Of a stretch of 64,000 bases of DNA, positions 9,220-17,674 are shown in pieces. Each line of letters opens with the position of its first letter. The stretch's first letter is position 1. Origin of the DNA: Streptomyces marokkonensis (GTDB lineage: Bacteria; Actinomycetota; Actinomycetes; Streptomycetales; Streptomycetaceae); assembly GCF_008312835.1 (NCBI RefSeq), contig NZ_VSKS01000013.1, positions 173,085-237,084 of the forward strand, given 5' to 3'. The position numbers were made by a program, and so were the translations under genes. Under the pieces are notes generated by a model. It saw nothing but the letters and a program-made list of their open reading frames with translations. It had not been told where the DNA came from and made no database searches.

Positions 9220-11046
9220 TCACGCGCGGTAGAGCGCCTCGACCTCGTCCTCGTACGCCTTCTCGATCGCCCTGCGCTTCAGCTTCAGCGACGGGGTGAG
9301 CAGCCCGTGCTCCTCGGTGAACGGCTGCGCCAGGATCCGGAACGTGCGGATCGACTCGGTCCGCGAGACCAGGGTGTTGGCCGCGACCACCGCGCGTCGC
9401 ACCTCCGTCTCCAGGTCCGCGTCGCGCACCAGCTCGGCCGCCGGCATCGGTGCCTTGCCGCGCATCGTCAGCCAGTGCTCCACCGCCTCCTGGTCGAGGG
9501 TGACCAGGGCGGCGACGTACGGGCGGTCGTTGCCGACCACGATGCACTGGCTGACCAGCGGATGGTCGCGCACCCGCTCCTCCAGCACCCCCGGCGAGAC
9601 ACTCTTGCCCCCCGAGGTCACCAGGATCTCCTTCTTGCGCCCGGTGATCGTCAGATAGCCGTCCTCGTCCAGCGAACCGAGGTCCCCGGTGGCCAGCCAG
9701 CCGTCGTGCAGGGTCTCACCGGTGGCCCTGGGGTTGTTCAGGTAGCCCTTGAAGACGTTGTCGCCGTGCAGCCAGATCTCGCCGTCGTCCGCGATGTGCA
9801 CGGTGACACCGGGGACGGGCCGGCCGACCGTGCCGTAACGGGTGCGCTCGGGCGGGTTGGCGGTGGCCGCCGCCGTCGACTCGGTGAGTCCGTACCCCTC
9901 GAAGACGTGCACCCCGGCGCCCGCGAAGAACAGTCCGAGCCGGCGGTCCATCGCGGAGCCGCCCGACATGGCGTGCCGGATCCTGCCGCCCATCGCCGCG
10001 CGGATCCTGGAGTAGACGAGCTTGTCGAACAGCTGGTGCTGCATCCGCAGTGCCGCGGACGGGCCGGGCCCGGTGCCCCAGGCCTTCGCCTCCATCGCGT
10101 CCGCGTACCTGACGGCCACGTCGACGGCCTTCTCGAACGGCCCTGAGCGGCCCTCCCGTTCCGCCTTGCGCCGCGCCGCGTTGAACACCTTCTCGAAGAT
10201 GTACGGCACGGCCAGGAAGAACGTCGGCCGGAACGCGGCCAGGTCCGGCATCAGCGCGGCCGCGTTCAGCTGCGGCTGATGGCCGAACTTCACCCTCCCG
10301 CGGATCGCCGCCACCTCCACCATCCGCCCGAAGACGTGCGCGAGCGGCAGGAACAGCAGCGTCGACGCCTCGTCGCCCCTGCGGGAGTGGAACACCGGCT
10401 CCCAGCGCTCGATGACGGTGTCCGCCTCGTACATGAAGTTGCCGTGCGAGAGCACACAGCCCTTGGGGCGGCCGGTGGTGCCCGAGGTGTAGATGACCGT
10501 CGCCACCGAGTCGGGCGTGACCGCCTGCCGGTGCCGGTGCACCACCTCGTCGTCCAGATGCGCGCCCGCGTCGTACAGCTCCTGCACCGCGCCCGCGTCG
10601 AGCTGCCACAGCCGGCGCATCCGCGGCAGCCGGTCGATGACCGTGGCGATCGTCATCGCGTGGTCCTCGTGCTCCACGACCGCGGCGGTCACCTCGGAGT
10701 CGTGCAGCATCCAGAAGCACTGCTCCGCCGAGGACGTGGGGTAGACGGGGACTACCTGCGCGCCGACCGTCCACAGCGCGAAGTCGAAGAGCGTCCACTC
10801 GTAGCGGGTACGGGACATGATCGCGACCCGGTCGCCGAACCGGACCCCGCCCGCGAGCAGGCCCTTCGCGAGGGCGAGCACCTCGTCGCGGAACTCGGCG
10901 CTGGACACGTCCCGCCAGTGGCCGGTGCCGTCCTTGCGGCCCAGCGCGACGCGCGACGGGTCCTCCTCGGCATACCGGAAGACCACGTCGGCCAGACCGC
11001 CCACCGGAGGCTCCAAGTCCAACGGAGGGTTGGTGAACTCGCGCAA
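9220..11046 (-). CDS. Long-chain fatty-acid-CoA ligase (AMP-forming, FadD15-like)
   Basis: A 608-residue adenylate-forming ligase that would activate long-chain fatty acids to acyl-CoA through an acyl-AMP. The P-loop is YTSGTTGRPKG (about 187-197), the A5 motif is YGLTESTAAA, the A7/A8 blocks are TGDLGSLDEDGYL and ITGRKKEILV, and the catalytic Lys region near the C-terminus (SLKLKRRAIEKAY) is present. Length and opening match the actinobacterial FadD15-type enzymes. Translation appears to begin at a TTG preceded by GGGAGCGGGA. Roughly 300 bp without a large gene lies upstream. Confidence 0.9.
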   Translation of the reverse strand: MREFTNPPLDLEPPVGGLADVVFRYAEEDPSRVALGRKDGTGHWRDVSSAEFRDEVLALAKGLLAGGVRFGDRVAIMSRTRYEWTLFDFALWTVGAQVVPVYPTSSAEQCFWMLHDSEVTAAVVEHEDHAMTIATVIDRLPRMRRLWQLDAGAVQELYDAGAHLDDEVVHRHRQAVTPDSVATVIYTSGTTGRPKGCVLSHGNFMYEADTVIERWEPVFHSRRGDEASTLLFLPLAHVFGRMVEVAAIRGRVKFGHQPQLNAAALMPDLAAFRPTFFLAVPYIFEKVFNAARRKAEREGRSGPFEKAVDVAVRYADAMEAKAWGTGPGPSAALRMQHQLFDKLVYSRIRAAMGGRIRHAMSGGSAMDRRLGLFFAGAGVHVFEGYGLTESTAAATANPPERTRYGTVGRPVPGVTVHIADDGEIWLHGDNVFKGYLNNPRATGETLHDGWLATGDLGSLDEDGYLTITGRKKEILVTSGGKSVSPGVLEERVRDHPLVSQCIVVGNDRPYVAALVTLDQEAVEHWLTMRGKAPMPAAELVRDADLETEVRRAVVAANTLVSRTESIRTFRILAQPFTEEHGLLTPSLKLKRRAIEKAYEDEVEALYRA

Positions 11047-11191
11047 TCCCGCTCCCCGCTCCTCAGCGCCCGGACCGCTGCGCGACGTCGTCGTCCCGCA
11101 CAGCGCCGTGAAAGCTACCCCACGCGGCCGGAAGCCGGGAGGGGCCGGGAGACCGGGCCTGGCTCTCGTCCGCGCTGGTCAAGGGAGGAAA

Positions 11192-11239
11192 ATGCGCTCA
11201 CATGGGGAAGGGCCGGACAGAAACCTGACGCAGGAGTAA
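11192..11239 (+). CDS. Possible 15-residue leader peptide ORF
   Basis: An ATG placed 5 nt after GGGAGGAAA opens a 15-codon frame (MRSHGEGPDRNLTQE) ending in TAA. Two nt later a perfect hairpin begins (11242-11265). The tight order of ribosome site, short ORF and hairpin resembles a leader-peptide attenuator, but no plus-strand gene follows; the next gene is antisense. It could be a short regulatory transcript or chance. Confidence 0.3.
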   Translation: MRSHGEGPDRNLTQE

Positions 11240-11241
11240 GT

Positions 11242-11265
11242 TTCGGTGGAGCAATCTCCACCGAA
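11242..11265. terminator. Perfect hairpin downstream of the small ORF and of the LysR gene
   Basis: TTCGGTGGAG and CTCCACCGAA pair perfectly around a CAAT loop. On the minus strand it lies 77 nt past the LysR stop. A second dyad, CGCCCCTTGGGGCG at 11284-11297, lies between, so together they could terminate LysR transcription. No T-run follows on either strand. Confidence 0.45.
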
Positions 11266-11342
11266 TCTGTACGAGCGCATGACCGCCCCTTGGGGCGGCG
11301 CGGCGGGCCCCAATCCCCCCGGCGTGCGCGCGGGCCGGACCG

Positions 11343-12224
11343 TCACCCCCGCCCGCCGCGGTGCAGCCGGTCACCGCCCGCGAGGATCGCCGCCGCCAGG
11401 GCGTCGGCCGCGCCCTGGGCGGAGGACCGGCGCGGGCCGTGCACCACCACGAAGTCCACTTCGCCCGGTTCCGGCAGCCCGGCCCGCTCCGGCATCCGCG
11501 CCAGCCCCGGCGGGATCAGTCCCCGCGAGTGCACCATCACCCCCAGCCCGGCCCGGGCCGCCGCGAGCAGACCGTTGAGGCTGCCGCTGGTGCAGACGAT
11601 CCGCCACTCCCGGCCCTGCCGCTCCAGTGCCCGCAGTGCGAGGGCCCGCGTGATGCCCGGTGGCGGGTAGACGATCAGCGGCACCGGACGGTTCGGGTCG
11701 AGCCGCAGCCCCGGCGCGCCGATCCACACCAGTTCGTCGTGCCAGACCAGCCGGTGCGGGTCGGCGCGCGGATCCTCGGGCCGCCGCTTGGCGAGCACCA
11801 GGTCCAGCCGGCCCGCGGCCAGCCGCTCGTGCAGGATGCCCGACAGCTCGACCGTCAACTCCAGATCGACCTCCGGGTGCTCGTGCCGGAACCGCTCGAG
11901 GATCTCCGGCAGCCGCGTCAGCACGAAGTCCTCCGACGCGCCGAACCGCAGCCGCCCGCGCAGCCGGGTACCGGTGAAGAACCGCGCCGCCTGCTCGTGC
12001 ACGGTCAGGATCCGCCGTGCGAAACCGAGCATCGCCTCGCCGTCCTCGGTCAGCTCCACCGAGTGCGTGTCCCGGGTGAAGAGCTGCCGTCCGGTGGCCT
12101 CCTCCAGCCGCCGCACGTGCTGGCTCACGGTCGACTGGCGCAGCCCGAGCCGCCGCGCCGCCCGGGTGAAGCTCAGCGTCTGCGCCACCGACAGGAACGT
12201 CCGCAGGTGCGTCGGGTCGTACAT
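11343..12224 (-). CDS. LysR-family transcriptional regulator
   Basis: An LTTR of about 293 residues. The N-terminal winged helix-turn-helix is clear: LRTFLSVAQTLSFTRAARRL, then LRQSTVSQHVRRLEEATG, then a wing ending LTEDGEAMLGFARRIL. The rest is the two-lobed periplasmic-binding-like effector domain (GRLRFGASEDFV, LDLVLAKR). I start at the ATG giving MYDPTHLRTF, the usual family opening; a start 33 nt upstream has no ribosome site. It is divergent from the SBF-like transporter across a short gap, the classic arrangement for an LTTR controlling its neighbour and itself. The effector is unknown. Confidence 0.88.
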   Translation of the reverse strand: MYDPTHLRTFLSVAQTLSFTRAARRLGLRQSTVSQHVRRLEEATGRQLFTRDTHSVELTEDGEAMLGFARRILTVHEQAARFFTGTRLRGRLRFGASEDFVLTRLPEILERFRHEHPEVDLELTVELSGILHERLAAGRLDLVLAKRRPEDPRADPHRLVWHDELVWIGAPGLRLDPNRPVPLIVYPPPGITRALALRALERQGREWRIVCTSGSLNGLLAAARAGLGVMVHSRGLIPPGLARMPERAGLPEPGEVDFVVVHGPRRSSAQGAADALAAAILAGGDRLHRGGRG

Positions 12225-12362
12225 GCGGCCAGGGTAGCGGCGGTCATCGCGGAACATGATGACAGTGAGAGCCGTACACCGGATTCCCGATCACGGCGGG
12301 AGGGAGCAGGATGAGAGGGCACGACCCTGAGCACAAGCGTGAGTACGAGCAAGTGGAGCACC

Positions 12363-13403
12363 GTGAAACGCCTGCGTTGGCCGCGTTGGATGCCGATCGA
12401 CCCGTACGTCCTGCTCCTGCTCGGGACGGTGGGCCTCGCCGCGCTGCTGCCCGCCCGGGGAACGGGCGCCGACATCGCCTCCGGCGCCTCCACCGCCGCG
12501 ATCGCGCTCCTCTTCTTCCTGTACGGCGCCCGGCTGTCCACCCGCGAGGCGCTGGACGGACTGAAGCACTGGCGGCTCCACGTCACCGTGCTCGCCTGCA
12601 CCTTCGTCGTGTTCCCGGCGCTGGGTCTCGCCGCCCGCGGATTCGTCCCGGTGCTGCTGACCGACCCGCTGTACCAGGGCCTGCTCTTCCTCACCCTCGT
12701 CCCGTCCACCGTCCAGTCGTCGATCGCCTTCACCTCGATCGCCCGCGGCAACGTGCCCGCCGCGATCTGCGCCGGCTCCTTCTCCTCGCTGGTCGGCATC
12801 GTCGTCACCCCGCTGCTCGCGGCGACGCTGCTGGGCAACGGCGGGGGCGGGTTCTCCGGGGGGCCGGTGACGAGGATCGTGCTCCAGCTGCTGGTGCCGT
12901 TCGTCGCCGGACAGCTGCTGCGCCGCTGGATCGGCGGATTCGTCACCCGGCACCGGAAGGTGCTGGGGCTGGTCGACCGCGGCTCGATCCTGCTCGTCGT
13001 CTACACCGCGTTCAGCGAGGGCGTGGTCCAGGGCATCTGGCACCGGGTGAGCCCGGCCCGGCTCGGCGGACTGCTCGCCGTCGAGGCCGTACTGCTCGCG
13101 GTGATGCTGCTGCTGACCTGGTACGGCGCCAGGGCACTGGGGTTCGGCCGGGAGGACCGGATCGTGATCCAGTTCGCCGGCTCGAAGAAGTCGCTGGCGG
13201 CCGGGCTGCCCATGGCGAGCGTGCTGTTCGGGGCGCAGGCCTCGCTGGCCGTGCTGCCGCTGATGCTGTTCCACCAGATGCAGCTGATGGTCTGCGCGGT
13301 GATCGCCAGGCGCCGGTCGCACGACCCCGTCGGGGAGATCACCGCCCCGGACCGAGCCGGACGCTCACGAACCGGGGCCGGTACAGGGACACGTTCCGGC
13401 TGA
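12363..13403 (+). CDS. Bile acid:sodium symporter-family (SBF-like) transporter
   Basis: A membrane protein of about 346 residues with nine or ten hydrophobic helices, resembling the SBF-like branch of the BASS superfamily. Early segments are PYVLLLLGTVGLAALLPA and AAIALLFFLYGARLS; LTLVPSTVQSSIAFTSIARG matches a typical substrate-site block, and IVIQFAGSKKSLAAGLPMAS the second crossover region. Relatives move organic anions with Na+, but the substrate here is not evident. GGAG before the GTG at 12363 favours that start; an upstream GTG at 12339 would add 8 residues. It is divergent from the LysR gene. Its last 65 bp overlap the 3' end of the convergent gene. Confidence 0.82.
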   Translation: MKRLRWPRWMPIDPYVLLLLGTVGLAALLPARGTGADIASGASTAAIALLFFLYGARLSTREALDGLKHWRLHVTVLACTFVVFPALGLAARGFVPVLLTDPLYQGLLFLTLVPSTVQSSIAFTSIARGNVPAAICAGSFSSLVGIVVTPLLAATLLGNGGGGFSGGPVTRIVLQLLVPFVAGQLLRRWIGGFVTRHRKVLGLVDRGSILLVVYTAFSEGVVQGIWHRVSPARLGGLLAVEAVLLAVMLLLTWYGARALGFGREDRIVIQFAGSKKSLAAGLPMASVLFGAQASLAVLPLMLFHQMQLMVCAVIARRRSHDPVGEITAPDRAGRSRTGAGTGTRSG

Positions 13404-14610
13404 GCATCCCGGCCGCCCCGGCCGTCTCCAGCCAGTTCACGTCATGGCTGAGCACCAGCCGCCCGTCGCCGCTCAGCTCCGGATGCGCCTGCGGGTTGTA
13501 GGCGGCGGTCCCGCCGTGGGGCAGGGCGGGGGTGAACTCCCTCGCCGGCCCGTGCCACGGCCCGGTCGGGGAGCAGGCCCAGTACGACGCCACCGTGGCC
13601 AGCCCCTCGGCACCCGCGGCCATCGTGAACAGGACGTACGTCCCCTCGTCCCGCACCACCGAGAAGGCGCTGCCCACGCCGGTGCGCCGCCCGTCGCCGA
13701 GCACGGGACGCGGGCGGGCGCGGGTCTGCCAGGCCGAGCCGTCGAAGTACTCCCAGGCGGCCGGGTCGGCGAGGTGGCCCTCCGGGACGCGGGCCACGTA
13801 CGCGTGCGAGGCCGGGCGGGCGGCGGGGCGGCCGTCGTCACCGCCGAAGACGTACGTCCAGCCGTCCTCCTCGACCAGCGTCGTCCCGAACAGCACCCGC
13901 CGGGACGGGTCGGCGACCTGCTGCTGGTCGAGCACCGTCACCACCGACTCCAGGCGCAGCCCGGGCAGGGAGAGCGTGGCGACCTCGGTGGCGGTGGGCA
14001 CGCCGTAGATCCACGGGTGCTGCCCGGCCTGACGCACCCACAGCAGGACCCTCAGGACCTGCTCGGAGGAGCCGGGGGAACGCGGCTCGACCCGGGCGGC
14101 GACCGGCCAGCGCCACCGGTCGGGCGCCGGGTCGGGGAAGAGCGGCGCGGGCAGGGTGCTCTCCAGCCGCCCGTCGCGCATGAGCACGGCCGAGTTGCGC
14201 ACGAGCGGGGTGTTCGAGTCCCGCCACGCGTACGACTCGCCGACCGGGTTCGGCGGCCGGTGCACCCGGCCCAGATAGGTGTCGGAGAACAGCCACAGCA
14301 GCCGGCCGTCCGGCAGCCGCACCGAGTGGGTGCCGTCGCCGCCGGTCCAGTCGTCGGTGCGGCCGGGGTCGTCGCCGTAACGGGCGAACTCGGCGGTGAG
14401 GGTGTCGTCGGCGGTCCAGGAGGCGACCGTGCGCGGCCGGCAGCCCGCGCCGTCCGGCCCACCGTCGTCGTCCGGCAGACCGGTGACCAGCAGGGCACCG
14501 AGGACCAGGGTCAGCACCAGTGCGATCCCGGTCCCCGTGCGTCGTCGCGCTCCGGCAGCGTCGTCGGGCATGCCCGGGGACGTTAGTGGGTCGCCGGGGT
14601 CCGGGTCCAT
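13339..14610 (-). CDS. Membrane-anchored propeller-like protein (DUF4185-like)
   Basis: A 423-residue protein with one N-terminal hydrophobic segment (about 28-45, IALVLTLVLGALLVTGL), so it is exported and anchored. The outside part has repeated strands such as GRLLWLFSDTYLGRV, WTYVFGGDDGR, YVLFTMAAG and NPQAHPELSGDGRLVLSHD. These resemble the five-bladed propellers of DUF4185/GH43-like carbohydrate-active proteins. No catalytic residues can be assigned, so enzyme activity is open. GAGG precedes this ATG at short range; an internal ATG 39 nt downstream is an alternative. It converges on and overlaps the transporter gene by 65 bp. Confidence 0.65.
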   Translation of the reverse strand: MDPDPGDPLTSPGMPDDAAGARRRTGTGIALVLTLVLGALLVTGLPDDDGGPDGAGCRPRTVASWTADDTLTAEFARYGDDPGRTDDWTGGDGTHSVRLPDGRLLWLFSDTYLGRVHRPPNPVGESYAWRDSNTPLVRNSAVLMRDGRLESTLPAPLFPDPAPDRWRWPVAARVEPRSPGSSEQVLRVLLWVRQAGQHPWIYGVPTATEVATLSLPGLRLESVVTVLDQQQVADPSRRVLFGTTLVEEDGWTYVFGGDDGRPAARPASHAYVARVPEGHLADPAAWEYFDGSAWQTRARPRPVLGDGRRTGVGSAFSVVRDEGTYVLFTMAAGAEGLATVASYWACSPTGPWHGPAREFTPALPHGGTAAYNPQAHPELSGDGRLVLSHDVNWLETAGAAGMLSRNVSLYRPRFVSVRLGPGR

Positions 14611-14741
14611 GGGGCCTCGAGCCGGCGCGGGCCGGGCCCGGACGCCCCGGGTGGTCCGGGGCTGCCGTGGGGCGGGACCCCGCGGCGCGGGGGGCTCTCC
14701 ACGCCGGCAGGGGCCCCGCCGCCGTGCGGCGAGCGGCCCGG

Positions 14742-15590
14742 TCAGCCCCGCGCGGCCGCGGCCCGCAGGGCGATGCGGTCCTCACCCGCGTACACGTTCA
14801 TGGAACTGCCGCGCAGGAAACCCACCAGGGTCAGACCCGTCTCCGCCGCCAGGTCCACGGCCAGCGAGGACGGCGCCGAGACCGCCGCAAGCATCGGTAT
14901 GCCGGCCATCACCGCCTTCTGCGCCAGCTCGAACGAGGCCCGCCCGGAGACCATCAGGATCATCCGGGACAACGGCAGGTGCCCGCTCTGCAGGGCGCGG
15001 CCGACCAGCTTGTCGACCGCGTTGTGCCGGCCCACGTCCTCGCGTACGTCGAGCAGCTCGCCGTTCTCGTCGAACAGGGCCGCCGCGTGCAGGCCCCCGG
15101 TGCGGTCGAAGACCCGCTGCGCCGCCCGCAGCCGGTCCGGGAGGCTCGACAGCAGCCCCGGCTCCACCCGCAGCGGGGGAGTGTCGGCGATGGGATGGCG
15201 GGCCGTCGTGCGCACCGCGTCCAGGCTGGCCTTGCCGCACAGGCCGCAGGAGGACGTGGTGTACACGTTGCGCTCCAGTGTGATGTCCGGGACCGCGACG
15301 CCGGGGGCCGTCCTCACGTCGACCACGTTGTAGGTGTTCGCGCCGTCGGCTGTCGCGCCCGCGCAGTAGACGACGGTCTGCAGGTCCGCGGCGGTCGCGA
15401 GCACTCCCTCGCTCACCAGGAACCCGGCCGCCAGGGCGAAGTCGTCCCCGGGCGTGCGCATGGTGATCGCCAGCGGTCTGCCGTTGAGCCGGATCTCCAG
15501 GGGCTCCTCGGTGACGAGCGTGTCGGGACGGCTGGAGACCGCCCCGTCCCGGATGCGGACCACCTTGCGTCGTTCCGTGACTCGTCCCAT
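14742..15590 (-). CDS. fdhD: FdhD, formate dehydrogenase sulfurtransferase
   Basis: A 282-residue FdhD-family protein, which passes sulfur from a cysteine desulfurase to the molybdenum cofactor of formate dehydrogenase-type enzymes. The cysteine pair used for sulfur transfer is in [14 protein letters not shown]. Other family blocks are [53 protein letters not shown] and [15 protein letters not shown] precedes the ATG. No formate dehydrogenase or molybdopterin gene lies within the window, so its client is encoded elsewhere. Family identity is certain. Confidence 0.93.
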   Translation of the reverse strand: MGRVTERRKVVRIRDGAVSSRPDTLVTEEPLEIRLNGRPLAITMRTPGDDFALAAGFLVSEGVLATAADLQTVVYCAGATADGANTYNVVDVRTAPGVAVPDITLERNVYTTSSCGLCGKASLDAVRTTARHPIADTPPLRVEPGLLSSLPDRLRAAQRVFDRTGGLHAAALFDENGELLDVREDVGRHNAVDKLVGRALQSGHLPLSRMILMVSGRASFELAQKAVMAGIPMLAAVSAPSSLAVDLAAETGLTLVGFLRGSSMNVYAGEDRIALRAAAARG

Positions 15591-15891
15591 GTCCCTACCA
15601 GTTCCGCTCAGTCCCGGTTCTTCACGATCCCATTCTCCTGCACGGGGAGCGTGAGACCGCGCCCCGCACTGCGGTGCCGCGTGGGTGCCGCTCGCCTACG
15701 GTCCGTACGAGCTCGTGCGCAAGGCGGCACGACGGTGCACGGGCCGGCCGCGGACGGCGGGAGCCGCACTCCGGGAGGTGAGGGAAGCCGACAAGCACGC
15801 CACCCGTTTCCTGTCGCTTCACCTGCCCTCGTACCGGTGAGTCACTGATCAGACTGGTGCATCCCGCAACCGGAAACGAGGGGGACCACCC
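15591..15891. other. Gene-poor stretch before the ketosynthase gene
   Basis: About 300 bp separates FdhD from the divergent ketosynthase gene and must hold both promoters. I see no strong operator. The only coding hint is a possible 51-codon frame, listed separately. Confidence 0.4.
15685..15840 (+). CDS. Doubtful 51-residue small ORF
   Basis: A GTG opens a frame of 51 residues (start [17 protein letters not shown], end [10 protein letters not shown]) that stops 51 bp before the ketosynthase gene. Codon third positions are mostly G or C and the composition looks protein-like. No ribosome site precedes the GTG and I recognise no family. It may be a small protein, a gene remnant or chance. Confidence 0.2.
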   Translation: MPLAYGPYELVRKAARRCTGRPRTAGAALREVREADKHATRFLSLHLPSYR

Positions 15892-16839
15892 ATGATCGGC
15901 TCGCGCATCGCCGCCGTCGGCCACTACCAGCCCGCCCGGGTCCTCACCAACGAGGACCTGGCGGGCATGGTCGACACGAGCGACGCGTGGATCACGAGCC
16001 GGGTGGGTATCCGCACCCGCCACATCGCGGGCCCCGACGAACCCGTCGACGAACTGGCCGCTCACGCCGCCGCCAAGGCGCTGGCGGCGGCCGGCCGGAC
16101 GCCCGACGAGATGGACCTGGTCCTGGTCGCCACGTCCACCGCGATCGACCGCTCGCCCAACATGGCCGCCCGCGTCGCCGCCCGACTCGGCATGCCCGGG
16201 CCCGCCGTCATGGACCTCAACGTGGTGTGCGCCGGCTTCACCCACGCCCTCGCCACAGCCGACCACACCGTGCGGGCCGGCGGCGCGAGCCGCGTGCTGG
16301 TCGTCGGCGCGGACAAGATGTCCGAGGTGGCCGACTGGACCGACCGCTCCACCTGCGTCCTCGTCGGCGACGGGGCGGGCGCGGCCGTGGTGGAGGCCTG
16401 CGCGCCGGGCGAGGAGGCGGGGATCGGGCCGGTGCTGTGGGGCTCGGTGCCCGAGATGGCACACGCGGTGCGGATCGAGGGGACGCCCCCGCGGTTCGCG
16501 CAGGAGGGGCAGAGCGTCTACCGCTGGGCGGCCACCCGGCTGCCGGTCATCGCCCGACAGGCCTGCGAGAAGGCGGGGCTTGCGCCCGAGGACCTCGCCG
16601 GGGTGGTACTGCACCAGGCCAACCTGCGGATCATCGAACCCCTCGCACGCCGGCTCGGCGCCGTCAACGCCGTCGTGGCCCGCGACGTCACCGAGTCCGG
16701 CAACACCTCCGCCGCGAGCATCCCGCTGGCCTTCTCCAAACTCGTCGAACAGGGCGCGGTGTCGACCGGCGACCCGGTGCTGCTGTTCGGCTTCGGCGGG
16801 AACCTGTCGTACGCGGGACAGGTCGTGCGCTGCCCCTGA
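15892..16839 (+). CDS. fabH: 3-oxoacyl-ACP synthase III (FabH-type ketosynthase)
   Basis: A 315-residue KAS III enzyme that condenses a short acyl-CoA with malonyl-ACP to start fatty acid or polyketide chains. The triad is visible: Cys113 (NVVCAGF), His241 (LHQANLR) and Asn271 (SGNTSAAS). The N-terminal SRVGIRTRHIA block and the VLVGDGAGAAVV block match FabH. A GAGGGGGA site precedes the ATG. The main fatty acid genes are not here, so this is a secondary FabH copy; its starter preference cannot be read from sequence. A GntR-FCD regulator follows on the same strand after about 120 bp with its own dyad. Confidence 0.9.
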   Translation: MIGSRIAAVGHYQPARVLTNEDLAGMVDTSDAWITSRVGIRTRHIAGPDEPVDELAAHAAAKALAAAGRTPDEMDLVLVATSTAIDRSPNMAARVAARLGMPGPAVMDLNVVCAGFTHALATADHTVRAGGASRVLVVGADKMSEVADWTDRSTCVLVGDGAGAAVVEACAPGEEAGIGPVLWGSVPEMAHAVRIEGTPPRFAQEGQSVYRWAATRLPVIARQACEKAGLAPEDLAGVVLHQANLRIIEPLARRLGAVNAVVARDVTESGNTSAASIPLAFSKLVEQGAVSTGDPVLLFGFGGNLSYAGQVVRCP

Positions 16840-16879
16840 AGCGTCTCCTCCCGGGTCCTCCGGTACGCGCGCCGCCGTA

Positions 16880-16889
16880 GTCTGTAGAC
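16880..16889. promoter_or_regulatory. Candidate GntR operator (GTCTGTAGAC)
   Basis: GTCT-GT-AGAC is a short palindrome 73 bp before the GntR gene, and a further GAC copy (AAAGAC) follows. FadR/FCD-type GntR proteins bind short T/G-rich dyads of this size near their own promoters. Autoregulation is inferred from position only. Confidence 0.4.
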
Positions 16890-16961
16890 GAAAGACGCAG
16901 CAGTGGCGTTCGCGGTGACACCGGCGTTCGTGGCGTGGCGCTGCCGAGGAGGGGGACCGCG

Positions 16962-17639
16962 ATGGTGTCGACAGGACTGCCCCGGGGGGCGGTGCCGAAG
17001 CTCGCACGGCCCGGCCCACTGCGCGACCGCGTCCACGAGGCGCTGCTCGAACTCATCACCACCCGCGCCCTCCCGCCGGGCCGGCATCTCGTCGAGAGTG
17101 AACTCGCCGGCCACCTCGGCGTCTCCCGTCAGCCGGTGCGCGAGGCGCTTCAGCGCCTCCACACCGATGGCTGGGTCGATCTGCGGCCCGCCCAGGGCGC
17201 GTTCGTGCACGAGCCGACGGAGCAGGAGGCCGACCAGCTCCTCACCGTCCGCACGCTGCTGGAGGCGGAGGCCGCCCGGCTCGCCGCGAGCCATGCCGAC
17301 GGCGCGGGCATCAAGGCCCTGGAGCAGATCCTGGCGGAGGGCCTCGAGGCCGTCGACGCCGACGACGTGGACGCCGCCGTCGTCCTCAACGCCCGGTTCC
17401 ACGCCAAGATCATGGAGCTGGCGGGCAACGCCGTGCTCGCCGGACTCGCCGCCCAGGTCGACCGGCGGGTGCGCTGGTACCGCCCACCGGTCGCCGGGCA
17501 GCGCGGCGGACAGTCCTGGGTCGAGCACTGCGAACTGGTCGCCGCCATCACGGCCCGCGACGAGCAGCTGGCCACCCGGCTCATGCGCGAACACACCGAG
17601 CGCACCCGGCGCTCGTACCACGCGCACGCGGACTCCTAG
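16962..17639 (+). CDS. GntR-family regulator (FCD/FadR subfamily)
   Basis: A 225-residue regulator. The N-terminal winged helix-turn-helix contains ALPPGRHLVESELAGHLG and VSRQPVREALQRLHTDGWVD, and the all-helical FCD effector domain follows (about 85-215), with the Asp/His metal-site pattern visible in LNARFHAKIMELAGN and SWVEHCELVAAI. Such proteins usually sense small carboxylates or sugar acids. I start at the ATG because GAGGAGGGGG lies just before it; an upstream ATG at 16935 lacks one. It follows the ketosynthase gene in the same direction and is convergent with the companion-protein gene. Confidence 0.88.
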   Translation: MVSTGLPRGAVPKLARPGPLRDRVHEALLELITTRALPPGRHLVESELAGHLGVSRQPVREALQRLHTDGWVDLRPAQGAFVHEPTEQEADQLLTVRTLLEAEAARLAASHADGAGIKALEQILAEGLEAVDADDVDAAVVLNARFHAKIMELAGNAVLAGLAAQVDRRVRWYRPPVAGQRGGQSWVEHCELVAAITARDEQLATRLMREHTERTRRSYHAHADS

Positions 17640-17674
17640 GGGCGCTGCGGTGCGGTCCCGGTCCGCCCGCGTGC

